Shown here in pieces: positions 14,331-27,051 of a stretch of DNA of 64,000 nucleotides; the stretch's first letter is position 1, and each line of letters starts with the position of its first letter. Origin of the DNA: Cydia pomonella (taxonomy: Eukaryota; Arthropoda; Insecta; Lepidoptera; Tortricidae); the NCBI RefSeq assembly GCF_033807575.1, contig NC_084705.1:12766019-12830018 (forward strand). Direction: 5' to 3'. The position numbers and the translations under genes were made by a program. The notes beneath the pieces were generated by a model that worked only from the letters and a program-made list of their open reading frames with translations, had not been told where the DNA came from and made no database searches.

Positions 14331-14555
14331 ATTATAAAAGTTATATGAAATCTGTTTTTTGCTCCTAATTTTTACACAAAAAAAAACGGAATAAACCTAA
14401 AATATGGGCGTTAGGGGCGTAGCTATGGTTTGATTTCGTGTTGTTGTATGGCGTAGCGCCTATAAATCAAAATATGTATTAAAAAAAACATAATGGCAAT
14501 ATCCAGAGAGGAAATTGAGAATAAGGAACTACTTTGTATGGAGAAACCGCCGTGG
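14331..14555. repeat. Single arm of foldback family 6
   Basis: Shares TTTGCTCCTAATTTTTACA, GGGCGTAGCTATGGTT and CCAGAGAGGAAATTGAG with the right half of the foldback at 20181-20492. Confidence 0.5.
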
Positions 14556-17500
14556 CTTATCCTCTTAATAGGTTCTCAATTAGACTTGCTATTTAGAGGA
14601 TAGCTACTGAATAGAATTATACACAAAAATAAAAATGCCATGGAGTGTCGATATAAAAAAAAAATACATGTGACTTATACTCCGCTTTTTTTTATCTCCA
14701 TGGAAGCTCGGCTCAGATGACGTCCCTTTTAATTATTAGGCACTATCTTGAAAGCAAAACTGTTTTATTTTCAACCAAGCTCGGCGCCCGACACTTGTAT
14801 GTTAACTCCAACATGCCGGCGTAGCGTCAAAAAGGTTTTTATGTGATATTGTTCTCTATTATTATTTTAATTGGACGAATTAGTGTATTAAAAACATGCC
14901 ACCGTACACATGATTGACATAGGTATTTCGGTATGGTATGCAAAGCTTATCCATGGAATTAGGACCGGTACATGTGGACTGACTGTAGACGCCTAGGTAT
15001 GCAATTGTTCTATTTTTATATGCAAATGAAAAAAGTATATTGAGGGTTTATTGAGGCAAAAAAACATTACATTAGAAAGAATATTTGACAGTGGTTCCCA
15101 AACAGGCGTCGGTTTGCCTGTGTCTTGGAAACCATAATACCTAGATATGAACTGCTATGCTGAGAGTTGCAGAATAGACATTGCCCAACTGTTGATTTGA
15201 ATAAAAATAATGATAAGTAGCATCTTGTCGCACGACTAAGACTTGTAAATCTAACCTTATATATATCTACCTAGCAATATCCAGCCTTATATATATGTAT
15301 AAGGCATATATGTATGCATATGTGAAATGAGCCCAAACCAAGTATCAATAATAAATAAATAATAAAAATTAAATTAAATTTATTCAGTAACTTAAAGTGA
15401 CACTTCAATATGCATGCTGCCTCTTTTTAAGTATTTAAGACATAACATGTTTTGAAACACACTCCTTATCTATGTTATCTTGGAATGCCAAAAGCCTTCG
15501 GGTTTTTTAACCGAAGTATTCACAGAGACATCATTTGACATTGGCACCTATTAGTGGCCTAAGATAACACATGGCATATTTGCCGGTCACATGAGCCTTA
15601 TAACTTTGTAATAAGGTATAAATTAAAGTGTATATATAACGGTCATGGAGTTGTGCCTGTTGACAGAAAAGCGCCCAGTCGTCGCCGGCGGAGATAACAT
15701 ATCGACAGAGTGCTGTTCCTATCGTTCAAGTCGCGCAGAATAAAAAAGTATATATGATCTGTGATTACGCATAGTTATTATGGATCTTAAGGCGATACGT
15801 TATGCAAGTGTATCCGAGACGAGTGGTTTGGTATGCCTTGGGAGTAACCAAGGACAACCAGACGGTAGGGTTCGAGTGGAGCTCCCACGCTCCTGGCATG
15901 TGCTCGCTGAATAAGTAACTGTGTAAAATATATTGACTTTAACTAAACAAGGTGAACTTATCAAGGCTTCTAAGTATAAACATTTTGATAGCTACCTATA
16001 CATCTGTCAGCTTACCTATAGGTAATTAAATCATACACCTTATGCTACATACACTATATAATATAAAATAAATATACTGACATATTTAACATGTTCAAGG
16101 AATAAAAAGTTTAGTCAGCAGATTGATTTATTTTGTATGATATATTCACTTTTTGGCTCGAGCCCTATATAAGTATCTACATTAGCCTTAGCACAACCGC
16201 TTGCGGATTTATGAATACCTACAATAAAACTGCCGTCCTATCACTAAAACCTATCAAAGCTGCATATTACCAGTTTTCGTTTGGATGAATATTCTAAGAC
16301 AGGAAAAAATTCTCTATCGACTGGTCTTGGAATCATATTTTTATCATTTGTAGTTACGGAGATACAGACTCGACCTAACACGCTAACTGCATTATAATAT
16401 GATACTTCTCGATACTATAAAATCGCAAACCCACATTATTCTTCTATAAGTAATATAAAAGCGCTTAGCCAGTTGTTTATTTTAATTAATCTTTTACAAC
16501 ATACAAAGCTAAAACACATTTACTTGGAAAAACTTTATAAATTTCCATTAAAGCCATTTAACCCTATTATTATGTTTTATCACGTACACTTTTTTATAAT
16601 AAATACTATACAAAAAAACAGTTACTACGCTTAAACATGGCTAACGTTCTTTAACTGTGTGTTTAAAAGACTTTTATTGCGATCCATATTACAAATACAC
16701 CACTAAAACCTATTTAGTTTTCTTAACGGGTAATTATGTTTGAGAAAAAAAATAATAATACAACAGTTAAACATGGCCAACTAACAATGCTACGCTAAAA
16801 CCCCGCTAAGTATAAAACATATTCCCTTAAATTTTATTACGTAGGACAGACAGTTTTTCAATGCGGCGCGCGCGCAGTAAGTTGTCTGTTTTCGTTGGTG
16901 AGTAATGGATGCATGTTTATGTCAAAAATGTCCGGTATGCGAACGTAAGTGTTAAATATCTCTTTATATTAAGGATTTAGGCACACTAAGATTAGATTTT
17001 AACTATCTTAGAATTTGTATTTTCCTACACATCTTTTAGACTACATAAATAAGTAATGAAATAAGGAATAATTTATAATTGTTATTTCTTTTATGCGTTA
17101 TACGATATTCAGAATACAGGCTTAGATTTAGCATACCTAGAGACAAGGGAATCTAAATAGGTACAGTTAAAAACAATGGCCAGTAGAGTATTAAAATCAA
17201 CCCTGGAAGAACGCTTTGATTTATGTACCTATCACTATAACTTGAATTTCAATGGATTTACCTTGAGACCGTAACGTGTAAGTCCAAATCAAAATGCTTT
17301 CTAAATTAGTGTTCGTGTTCATGTTGCAGATAGTCTATGTTAGATGAGTAAAAGAGCCTTGACGGTATGTTTAAAGTGATAGAAGAAGAAAATATAATTT
17401 TTTAGAGTTTATACAGTTATGAAATAAAACAGGAAACAACACGCTGCGCCGTTCTTTGCAAGAAAAATGAAGATCAAGAGGAATCCACCTTTATATGATG

Positions 17501-20180
17501 TTGACGCCCTACTTAATAACTATGGAACTAGATATCTGTCACAGGAGATACATTAAGAGAACGCAATATGCCTAGTAAGATGTCGAAGTCACTCGTGTTG
17601 AAAGCATTACCGAAATCCAAGAACGATAACACCCTGATATACCATATTTGGACGTATTTATGCAGTAATTTTTACAAGAGCGGTGAAGTGCAGTGCCGTG
17701 TGGGGTAACCGGGTTTGGTTTATATGGATTTGTCAGCGCATGTCTATTCAAAACCTGTTGATGTACAAAAGACACTCAAGAACTTTAGAGAGGAAAGGAA
17801 GAAATGGAAATAAATAGAGCGGTAGTCTAAGAAGAAGGAGGAATTGGACTTTTTAGCAAAGGAATAAGTAATAGCGGTATCTTATTAAAGCGACGGGAAA
17901 ATATAAGAAGAAATACATATGATGATATGATTAATAAGGTCAATTAGAGTTTTGGCTCAGATTGTCGACTCCAACGGCATTAGACGTGATGAACATTACG
18001 TCCTTTCTAAGGGCACTATCAGTGAATTGATCAAGGGAGGAAGAAGGATAGTCAGAAGTTGAAGTATTTGAAAAAAAGTTAGGTTGATGCATTAGAAGGA
18101 AAGTTTAGGATATCCTACTTACCGAGAAAATTTTTCAGAAGAAAAGAAGTCCAGATTAAGGGAGTCGAGACCAAAGAAGTCATTAATTCACCTTTTTGAT
18201 GGTTCCAACTCCAAGTAACTTAAGAAACTACCAAACTTTAGATGGTCCCCAAATTCAACAAAATTATGAATTTGAAGCCTTTGATCATCTCCGCATATTG
18301 TACTGCAGTGATTCCGTAATTCATGACACTTAGCTTTATATTTATGCGAAGGATGTTAAAGGCAGATGCTAAAGTAGGTAACACATTTCTGTAAATTCGT
18401 TTTTTATCTTATGTGTATCCAACTAGTAAGTCCTCACCGATTACAGAGACAACTGCTCCAAATTCGGCATAATTACTACAGATTTCGATGCCTCTAAACC
18501 TAGTAAGTAGCATGTTGAGTTACCTTTTACCATCGTAAAACTCAGGAAGTCACAAATCCCATATAAAAAACTAGTAGGAATCTGAGAACTAATAGATTTT
18601 AGTGTGGTCATTTAGCCTTACTAGGTTTTTGAACTGGCAATCAAAGCGCGGGGGGCGCATTTTCAAAAGTGGTCTTTATTAGGTACTGGGCCTTACATGG
18701 ATCACCTGATACCTACCTTACAATGGTTAGTAATCTACGCCTACATCTAACAAATATTTGAGACTGACACAATTTTCGTTTTTACTCCTTCGCGTAAAAT
18801 TGTACAAAGCTGAAGACTGATATGTCAGTATTTTTTACGTTTAAATTTTATTTTTGAATGCAAATAAATACATATACGATACAGGTGTGATTTATTCATT
18901 TAACAATAAGTAACTCTATAAACTTAGTAGTATAATGCTGATCAACGTGATTTTATAAAAAAAAAATGCAAATATTTCCACGACTTAAACCTAGTGAGCA
19001 TTCGTCATTTAACGGGGTTTTAGAATAGGAACGCATACATATTACTTCAATATGTAGGGTCATTACATAGCTAAAAAACGGTCACAATCCAATAACGTGT
19101 GTATTATAGATGTTTTCTAGGTAATATTTTAACAGATACAATACTATAAAATTGTTCAGTACCTTTGCGGTTATTAAGCTATGTTTTGTTTATTACACAA
19201 TTCACAATTACGATACTATAAACACGTAAATTGACTTTGGCCGTTATTTAGATATTTTTTATATATTATTCAATTCTAAAGAACGGCTAAAGTATACTTA
19301 ACGGTGTTTTAGGAGTAATATCGTTCATATTTTAGTAATTATTTGCAATACTAAAGCACAAAATTGTGATTTTCTAATTAATAAAATAATATTTGAGAAA
19401 ATGATCTTCAAAAACAGTAAGCATAAATTTAGTTTTAATTTTTGCATAAAAGAAATCCCGAATAAATGTACACATTTTCTAGAGATATTGGTTTGAACGT
19501 TTTTTGCCCATATCTCAAAACTATAATTTGTGGGTTAGATAGGTTTTAGGGATAGGACGGCAGAAAAGCGGAATTTCGGCTTCGTAAAGCGTTGTCTCTT
19601 TCTCTCTCGTTGTATCCAATATTCTCTTTCTAAAGACTGATGTGCAATGCTTATTGTCGGGTATTTACCTGCTGACCCTACTACTGACAGACAGGGGTTG
19701 GCTCATCCATCAGTACAATTTGCAAATTGCAAAAAGGTTGCAATTCGTGCCTAGTAGCGCCACCTAGATAAAATTCTTACTTATGTTATCGCCAACTTCT
19801 ATGTAAAATACTAGCGCCATCTAGTGATATATGGCGGCGATATGCGGCCTCACATTACACTTTGTAACCCTCGTAGTCTAATTAGTGGCATACTACTTCG
19901 TCAGTTCGATGTGAGATGGCGCTGAATACAATATCTAATACATTGTGCGTGTCTTTGTGCAATAACTTCTCACTAGATTGCGCTCTTCGCTCAGGTACTA
20001 ATTTCAAATTTTGTTAAAGAAAACTTTATAGCGACGTAAGTTTAATGCCATCTTTCGACACATAATGAAAACTTTTAGAACGCCATTGGACTTTGATCCT
20101 TATTAACAAACACTGATATGAGTTAAATTAGTTAAATATCAAACATTGTCTTATGACGAAAGTGGAGGACCCGTGCGAAA

Positions 20181-20492
20181 TGGCCTTTTCATACAAACGT
20201 AGTCCTCATTTTCCTCTCTGGATATTAACATCATTGAAAATATTCAACCATAGGGCTATGCCCTTACTTTTGGGTTTTCTTGAAGTTATAATTATTATAA
20301 AAGTTACAAGCATTTTAAAATTTGTATAACAATGTTTTTCGCTCCTAATTTTTACAATAATCATAAAATTGAAAAAAGTCAAACGCAGGGGCATAGCTAT
20401 GGTTAATATACATCAATTTGTGTAAGAATATATTCGTTAATGTCAATATCTGGAGAGAAAAATGGGGACTACGTTTGTATGGTGAAGTGGCC
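20181..20492. repeat. Foldback family 6
   Basis: The left arm GGCCTTTTCATACAAACGTA with CTCTCTGGATATTAAC pairs with GTCAATATCTGGAGAG and TACGTTTGTATGGTGAAGTG on the right. Inner GGGCTATGCCC/GGGGCATAGC also pair. Confidence 0.7.
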
Positions 20493-21435
20493 GTCCCCTT
20501 TCCTCTTAAAGTTCGTATCGGGCCAATAGTATTTTTCAAATAGCATGGCAGCATGGGTACGGTGACGAATATAATCTCAGCACTAATTTGCGAGATTTTG
20601 CATTTCAAGGTTAAATATTACATGGAGATGACATCTGTCACCATACCCATGCTATTGTTAAAATATACTTTACTATAACTATAGTTGCTGCACTAAAAGT
20701 GACTGGATTCGTGAACGCGACTGCTACCCCTGCCTCTTCTTTCAGTGACGTCATTCCATGCGTAGGGTTTTCGTGTACTTACCTACTGCTGTGGAAGTAT
20801 GATACGAAGCGTTTTTTAAGCGTAGCTCGACCATGCGCGACAAAGTGAGCAGCAGTGGGGTTCTGCCTTGGCACCGCCTTCAAAAACTAGGTAAGTAATT
20901 ACCAGGATGGTTATATTTTTTTTTATTATGAGGTATTAATTACTTTTTGGCAGAAAATTGCTTTACGACGGGATAGAGACTGGACACGTGGACAAGGGGT
21001 ATATACAAATTATTTTGTGCTTTCCAGTGGGTTAGTTTTTTTAAAGGCGGTTCCCTTTTTTTTAAATAGATATGAAATTAAGTTAATTTAGTTTTGCTTT
21101 TTTTTCAATTTTTTTTTTGAGTGATATCATGATCACTAAATTTGATGATAATTATGAGAATAAGTACTTCATTTATTTTACGTTTTTTATTATCTTTTTA
21201 ATTATTTATTTTTTAATTTTTAGTGACGTTTTGAGTTTGTTTATAGTTAGGTTCTACATTTAGTTTTGGGCTATTACTTGTGTTAGCAATGGCCAACCTC
21301 GACAATAAGCGCGATGATGATGTTTCGCTGCTATATGATTTGTAAATAGTTATTAGGTTTAGATATTATGTTTCGTCGTATTATTGTAACTAAGATTTAG
21401 TTTGCCTAGGGTTATAATTATGAATATATAGATAC

Positions 21436-22256
21436 CAGGCGTTTGCCCGCGACTTCGGCTGCGTGGAATTTGTAAATTTCACCCCCTAAATGACTACCTA
21501 ATTGGTCAAAAATGCTTTTAAACATTATTTATTTCTTACAAAAAGTTAAAAGATAAAAGTCGTAAGAAATTATTGATTCCCTTTATACCTCCAGTTTACA
21601 CTCTTATATGTGATAATTTCGAGGATGAAAACGATTATATAATCATATCACCTTTCCCACAACTTAAACTATATTCTTCTTCTTCCTAGCGTTGTCCGGG
21701 CTTGCATATTGCTACGGCTCATGGGAGCCTGGGGTCCGCTTGACATCTTATCCCAAGATTTGGCGTCGGCACTAGTTTTTACGAAAGCGACTGCCATCTG
21801 ACCTTCCAACCCAGAGGGTAAAACTAGTCACACTCACACTCCCACTCCTAGTTGGAAGTTGATTACATGAACATAGATTTAAAACCTAAATCCATGTCTA
21901 GTCTATTAAATTAGGTCGTTCAATATGTTTCCAGGAATAAAAATATACCGACCAGTACCATCTACCGGGGCCAATGGTGTTTTCAAACCATTTAGGAACC
22001 CGTTGAAATATACACACAAAATTTCATCTACATCGGTTTCAGCAAATCAAACTTGACAATATACCGATAGCAGCGCCACCTGTCGGGTCAAATTCTTTTT
22101 TCAAACCATCCATGTATACTAAAACCTTCTCTAGAATATAACAAACACTTTTCTGAAACATACGGGTCAAACTGAGAACCTTATTTTTTTCTGAAGGCGG
22201 TTAGAAAGAAAATAGGCATATAAAATATTACCCTTTGCTACCCGTGCGAAGCGTTG
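21436..22256. repeat. Mosaic of decayed dispersed repeats
   Basis: It includes CAGGCGTTTGCCCGCGACTT at 21438 and GGGAGCCTGGGGTCCGCTTG with GGCGTCGGCACTAGTTTTTA near 21723-21781. At 22233-22252 there is TACCCGTGCGAAGC. These phrases recur in lepidopteran genomes (from memory). No reading frame. Confidence 0.45.
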
Positions 22257-22332
22257 AAGACCTATCCATAGATACCCCACACGTATGGGTTTGATGATTT
22301 TTTTTTATATTTTTTTATGACGTATTTAAAAA

Positions 22333-22894
22333 AAAGCGGCCAAGTGCGAGTCGGACTCGCCCATGAAGGGTTCCGTACCATTTATGACGTATTAAAAAAA
22401 ACTACTTACTAGATCTCGTTCAAACCAATTTTCGGTGGAAGTTTGCATGGTAATGTATATCATATATTTTTTTTAGATTTTCATTCTGTTATTTTAGAAG
22501 TTACGGGGGGGGGGGGGGCGGGGGGTACACATTTTACCACTTTGGAAGTGTCTCTCGCGTAAACTATTCAGTTTAGAAAAAAATGATTTTAGAAACCTCA
22601 ATATCATTTTTAAAGACCTCTCCATAGATACCCTACACGTATGGGTTTGATGAAAAAAGATTTTTTGAGTTTCAGTTTTAAGTATGGGGAACCCCCAAAA
22701 TTTTTTGTTTTTTTTTTCTATTTTTGTGTAAAAATCCTAATGCGGTTCATATAATACATCTACTTACAAAGTTTGAACAGTATAGCTCTTATAGTTTCGG
22801 AAAAAAGTGGCGGTGACATAATCTGACAGACAGACGGACATGACGAATCTATAAGGGTTCCGTTTTTTGCCATTTGGCTACGGAACCCTAAAAA
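22333..22894 (+). repeat. Long repeat family 2, full-length copy
   Basis: Begins AGCGGCCAAGTGCGAGTCGG, has a G14-C-G6 tract at 22505-22525 and ends GGCTACGGAACCCTAAAAA. A broken piece of the same family (TCCATAGATACCCCACACG) sits just upstream at 22257-22332, so insertion was into or next to an older copy. Confidence 0.85.
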
Positions 22895-23340
22895 TGATAC
22901 AAATAGATATGTAGGGTACCTAAATAGTACCTAACTACCTAATAAGTAACGCAAAATACTAAGCGCGACTTGAATGTGACTATAATATGACGAGATGTGA
23001 TTTTGACAATCCTAATGATGTTATTTGATATTCATGGTATAAGTATCTTTGACGGCGAAAGCATGTAATTTAGAATAGGATCTTTGAGAGGAGTTGACTT
23101 AAAATACACACGACAGTTAGATATAAAAAAAGAGATTACGTTTAATATCATAGTAAAATAATGTGTACTTAGGTTAACAGATTCTTGACTAGAATGTCTT
23201 ATTTTCAGCTACACTTTCACCCGTTTATCAGTGTTATCACTTAAGTATAAAGAATGCCGATAAAGCATTTAAAGATTCATTTTTTTAACTAACAATACTA
23301 TTACGTCCATAATATTTCTTCAGTATAAACTTTGCGATTT

Positions 23341-23346
23341 TTTATT
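23341..23346 (-). terminator. Polyadenylation signal of Toll A
   Basis: AATAAA on the minus strand, only 18-23 nt past the Toll A stop codon, inside an A-rich stretch. It implies a very short 3' UTR if used. No competing canonical hexamer is needed to explain the end of the gene. Confidence 0.55.
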
Positions 23347-23363
23347 TACTCTAACACTTAACG

Positions 23364-24899
23364 CTATAATGCTGGTGGGGGCAACAGTCGTGGTTGAAGT
23401 CCACTTGATAACTTATCTTTAGGTTCCAGATGAACTGCTAGAGCAGCACGAAGAGCATCTGCCGAGATAGTCCTGGATGGAACTGGTAGAGCTTCTTTGT
23501 TATCTCCAAGAGGGCGATGCGGCAACGCGTACTGCAACTTCTGCCAAAACCACGGGTCGCCCCATTTTAGATAGGTGTTTGTACGGAGGTAAGTGCGCAA
23601 ATCGTCTTCTTGCGCATTAGCGTCGGGAGTTGGCAATTCTCCCAGCAATATAACTATCACACGAGCGCGGCCCTCTCTAAGCGCACGTGCATGTGCTGCC
23701 CGGAACTCCGCTCGAGCCCATTCAGAAGTCAAAAATCCAGGCGATGCCACTACTAATGTGCGCCTGGCTTCAAGCACCGAACGTGACACATGCTCCGCAA
23801 TAGACTCGCCCGGCGCCCAGTCTCGGTAGTGTACGCAAAGCCGATAACCTCTTTTCTCCAGCTCTGGCACTAACTTATGGACCACTAATTCTTCATCCTT
23901 GTGTGAAAATGACAAGAACGCATCGTACTTGGCAGGTGCTTCTTTAGCCGATCGCGTGAGGCAGCCACACCAGCCGCGTGCGAAAAGATACACCTTGATC
24001 TCATTCTGGTACCGCAGCCATAGAATGGCCACAACGGTAGCTAGAACACCTAGCAGTGCCAATGTTCCACCAATTCCTGCCGCCCATGCTGCTTTAGTTC
24101 TAGCACATAACAAATTCGCGTCCGAGTTTAGTTGCAAGAGACCGCCGTGCGCGCACGTTGTGATATTATAATCGCTTACTCGAGCTGCTGATTTATGTAG
24201 AGCTACTAGGTCCGCAGAGTGTGCACAGTCACATGCGATAGGGTTGCGAGCTAGGCGTAGATTGTAGCCTAATGCCGATGCCGGTGGCACCTCTGTCAGT
24301 AGGTTATTGGTGAGATCAAGTAGCTTTAGTTCGGGCGGAGCAGGTCCTGGAGGAGGCACCTTTAGATCCAGTCCAGAAAGTATGAGTTCGTGCACTGGTA
24401 ACGATAGATTGAGTGACAGAGGCGCACGTTGTAGACGCAGAACAGTACGGTTGAGTCCAAAACCGAATTCATACGGCGCAGGGATATTTACAGGTGGATC
24501 GATACAATCAAGCTTGATTGCTTTGTAGGCAGGATGCAAGGTGCAGTTGCAGTTGTCTGGGCACTTGGGTGAGGGCAGCTCGCACGTAAGTTTATCGAGA
24601 GGCGCCGCACGGACTGTAGTATTTGCTAGTGCAGGCGGTGAGACACAAATGGCAGCATCAAGCGTCAGTACCGGGTATATATGCTTGTAACTCGGACTGT
24701 TGAGAAATCGTAATAGCGAGTACGTAAAACAGTCGCAATTAAATGGGTTCCCGTCGACTAACAAACGACCACTTCCTGCATTACTTTCATCATCATCTAC
24801 GCGAGCTTCTAGCTCTCTTTCTGAGACCTGAATCGTGGTTATTTGGTTATATCTGAAGTCAACTATCACGTCTTGACTAAGGAAGTTTATGTCAGGATT
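23364..24899 (-). CDS. Toll: Toll A coding exon 3: cysteine clusters, membrane helix, TIR domain
   Basis: 1536 nt including the TAG stop. The acceptor is a TTTTTTCAG at 24901-24900 and the first codons read N-P-D-I-N-F-L-S-Q-D. The exon carries LRRCT 1, LRRNT, LRRCT 2, the transmembrane helix and the whole TIR domain without an intron. In Toll B the same region is split over exons 5-9. Confidence 0.94.
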   Translation of the reverse strand, partial: NPDINFLSQDVIVDFRYNQITTIQVSERELEARVDDDESNAGSGRLLVDGNPFNCDCFTYSLLRFLNSPSYKHIYPVLTLDAAICVSPPALANTTVRAAPLDKLTCELPSPKCPDNCNCTLHPAYKAIKLDCIDPPVNIPAPYEFGFGLNRTVLRLQRAPLSLNLSLPVHELILSGLDLKVPPPGPAPPELKLLDLTNNLLTEVPPASALGYNLRLARNPIACDCAHSADLVALHKSAARVSDYNITTCAHGGLLQLNSDANLLCARTKAAWAAGIGGTLALLGVLATVVAILWLRYQNEIKVYLFARGWCGCLTRSAKEAPAKYDAFLSFSHKDEELVVHKLVPELEKRGYRLCVHYRDWAPGESIAEHVSRSVLEARRTLVVASPGFLTSEWARAEFRAAHARALREGRARVIVILLGELPTPDANAQEDDLRTYLRTNTYLKWGDPWFWQKLQYALPHRPLGDNKEALPVPSRTISADALRAALAVHLEPKDKLSSGLQPRLLPPPAL

Positions 24900-27051
24900 C
24901 TGAAAAAATAAATTATTTTAATTTTAACTATTATGATGAATTTGCATCACCTGATATTACAACGATATACCGTAGTATGAGCTTTTTGTTATTTCAAAAT
25001 ACAATGTACTTATATACCATAACACGTATTTTTAATGACGGAAAATAATTACTAAATATAATTACTAGCCATTAACAAAAATACCCAAAATAGAATGTGG
25101 TATGTGACAGAAAGTGACGTGGATATGGTATCGCTACTGTTAGGTATGATTAATATGCCACCTTTTGGTCTGTTACTGTTAATTTTACAGTCTGGTCGAA
25201 TCGGATTCCTAGTAGTAAATATAATTATGGCGATGACAAAATGGTTATTAAATTGTTGCTTACCTCCAGAAACTCGAAGCGATTATTTGTTAAATTGAGC
25301 AGTTTTAGATTTAACATGGCGTTACGCCAGTCATAGAATACTTCCTGGATAAGGTTGTGTCCAAGATCCAAGTGCTGCATCGCTAATAGCTCATTCATGG
25401 GCGATGACCGTCCATCCGTAAAGTCCATGTAGCCGTCTATTGGCGTTTCTATGGTGTCAGCGGACCGCAATGTTAGCTCGTTGTGAGATAAATCTAAGTA
25501 CTGCAGCGAACGCGCACCTCGGAACGCGGTGGGTGAGAGCACGCGCAAGCGGTTGTTGCGAGCCGACAGCGAACGCAAGACACCCAGAGTCTCGAACATA
25601 TCACTGCAAATATTTAAAGTAACTGATAAGACTGATCATTAACGTGAATAATTTATGAGTTAGATTTTAAGATAAGATTAGATTTTCTAGCGGCTTTGGA
25701 ATCGTGCCAGTTATATTTTCATTCAATCACATATTTATTTTAGTGCTCGCCTAATCTAGTTCAAACACCTTTATCGTCGTATATCATTTTATTACGTTTT
25801 GTATAAACATGCATCATATTTTTGTATACCAAAGCAATTTGAGTAATACACGAGACTACTAATATAAATGTCAATAATGACTTACTCTGAAAATTCTTCA
25901 AGTTGATTGTCGTCAAGGTTCAGCTCTTCCAGACGCCATAGCGGCTGAAACAGTGCCGGTGTCAAAGATTTCAGGGCGTTGTGGCTAAGATTAAGTGCGC
26001 GCAACTCTACGGAGTCGCGCAATAGTTCTGGCGGTAGCGTTTCTAATGCGTTGTGTGACAAAGATAGCGAACGTAACGAACGTGCGCCTGATAGAGTATC
26101 ACCAGGTAGCATCGACAACTTGCACCGCTCCAATTCTACCAGGCGTAACTCCGGCAGCGCCAATGAGCGTGAACCCACCTTCAGTGGTTTTCTTACATCT
26201 AGCACTACCAATTCCTCAAGCGAGTTTAGATTACGCAATGCCGACTCATCTAATTGGGATAACTCTGTATCTACCAGTCGCAACACCCTCAGGTTTTCCG
26301 CTGCCGCTAACACTCCATCACCCAATGATTGCAAAGGGTTAGAGCTCAGATCTAAAGTATCTAACGCGTGTAGTCCTACTAAAGTGCCAGACTGTAATGC
26401 ACGTAGTTCATTACCCCACAAATTTAGAGTGTGCAGCGACTCCAGTCCTCGAAAGACACTTGCATTAAGCTCTTTAATATCACTCGCGGAGAGTTCCAGA
26501 TATTCCAGTCCCGATACTCCCGATAGAGAAACAGAGGTTAGGTGCAAGCGCGCTTCACGCACTGTTAATTTTCGCAATGCTGGCAGGGCCGCTAAAGCGG
26601 CTGTCGGAAGATGTGTAAAACTTGAGCCAACTAGCGTGAGCGTAGATAGGTTTACCAACCCGTAGACATGTTCAAATGTGAGATGGTTAGCTGCGATGCC
26701 ACGCAGAGTAAGCGAAGTGGCTGCGGGTGCGCCAAGAGTTTGCAATGTGCAATTAAGTGACTCGTTGATAGGCAGCACGCAATTTTTGAGCATAGCCCTC
26801 GTTGGTGGTGCCGACATTGACGATACTTTCGGTAATTCGGCGCATGCAAAGCTGCCCTTGCCGTCACATTCGAGCGTGACATATTTACGAGCACGCCAAT
26901 CGAGCTCTATCTCTGTGCCACTCGGAAGAAGGCATGTTAGCTCGATCTGAGCGCCACCTGACGCTACGGAGGGACACGGCCCATTGCTCTGACTCGCGGC
27001 CAGCGTCAGCAATACCACCATACATACCAAAGTCTTCTCCAAATCCATCAT
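23364..27051 (-). CDS. Toll: Toll-family receptor A (complete, 3 coding exons, 1013 aa)
   Basis: Type I membrane receptor of the Toll family. The model joins 27051-25886, 25603-25264 and 24899-23364; phases are 2 then 0, and the 3042-nt frame is open to TAG. The product starts MMDLEKTLVCMVVLLTLAAS, a clear signal peptide. LRRs cover about residues 110-540. LRRCT 1 follows (NPFNCDC near 553 to C608), then an LRRNT (CPDNCNC, about 615-621), a short LRR stretch, LRRCT 2 (NPIACDC, about 721-727), a membrane helix (about 772-797) and a TIR domain (about 827-962). TIR box 1 is YDAFLSFSHKDEE, box 2 is RDWAPGES and box 3 is FW at about 953-954. The two cysteine clusters are the Toll-1-like insect arrangement. 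From family knowledge it should bind Spaetzle-like ligands and recruit MyD88. The tail after the TIR is only about 50 residues. A paralogue (Toll B) lies upstream in the same orientation. Family assignment is near certain; which numbered Toll it is remains open. Confidence 0.95.
25264..25603 (-). CDS. Toll: Toll A coding exon 2: LRRs
   Basis: 340 nt. The acceptor is a TTTGCAG (AG at 25605-25604). Its first base completes a GAT codon begun in exon 1, giving S-D-D-M-F-E-T-L across the junction. It holds three to four LRRs and ends after FEFLE at a GTAAGC donor in phase 0. The flanking introns are about 280 and 364 nt. Confidence 0.92.
25886..27051 (-). CDS. Toll: Toll A coding exon 1: signal peptide and most LRRs
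   Basis: 1166 nt. It starts at the first of two consecutive ATG codons and encodes the signal peptide, an N-terminal cysteine cap and about ten LRRs (for example LHTLNLWGNELRALQSG). It ends in phase 2 at a GTAAGT donor (GT at 25885-25884). Reading through the donor hits TAA at once, so the splice is needed. Confidence 0.93.

Larger units (their letters stand above)
12177..20180. other. Intergenic, no gene seen
   Basis: Contains poly-T/A tracts, a possible LINE tail (14111-14290) and a foldback arm (14331-14555). The GC-richer stretches at 15655-15730 and 15830-15910 might be an LTR remnant, unproven. No ORF above 70 codons and no protein motif. Confidence 0.45.

Noticed and set aside
15600..15940. 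Solo LTR of a retrotransposon
   Set aside because: The region is GC-richer and starts near TGTTGACAG, but I see no matching 3' end, primer site or target duplication.
20833..20891. Possible first coding exon (ATGCGCGAC to a GTAAGT donor)
   Set aside because: No downstream exon or domain supports it, and the end resembles a dispersed repeat (CACCGCCTTCAAAAACTAG).
25979..26665. 228-codon ORF on the plus strand
   Set aside because: It is an antisense shadow of Toll A exon 1; its composition follows the GC-rich LRR codons and it has no domain.
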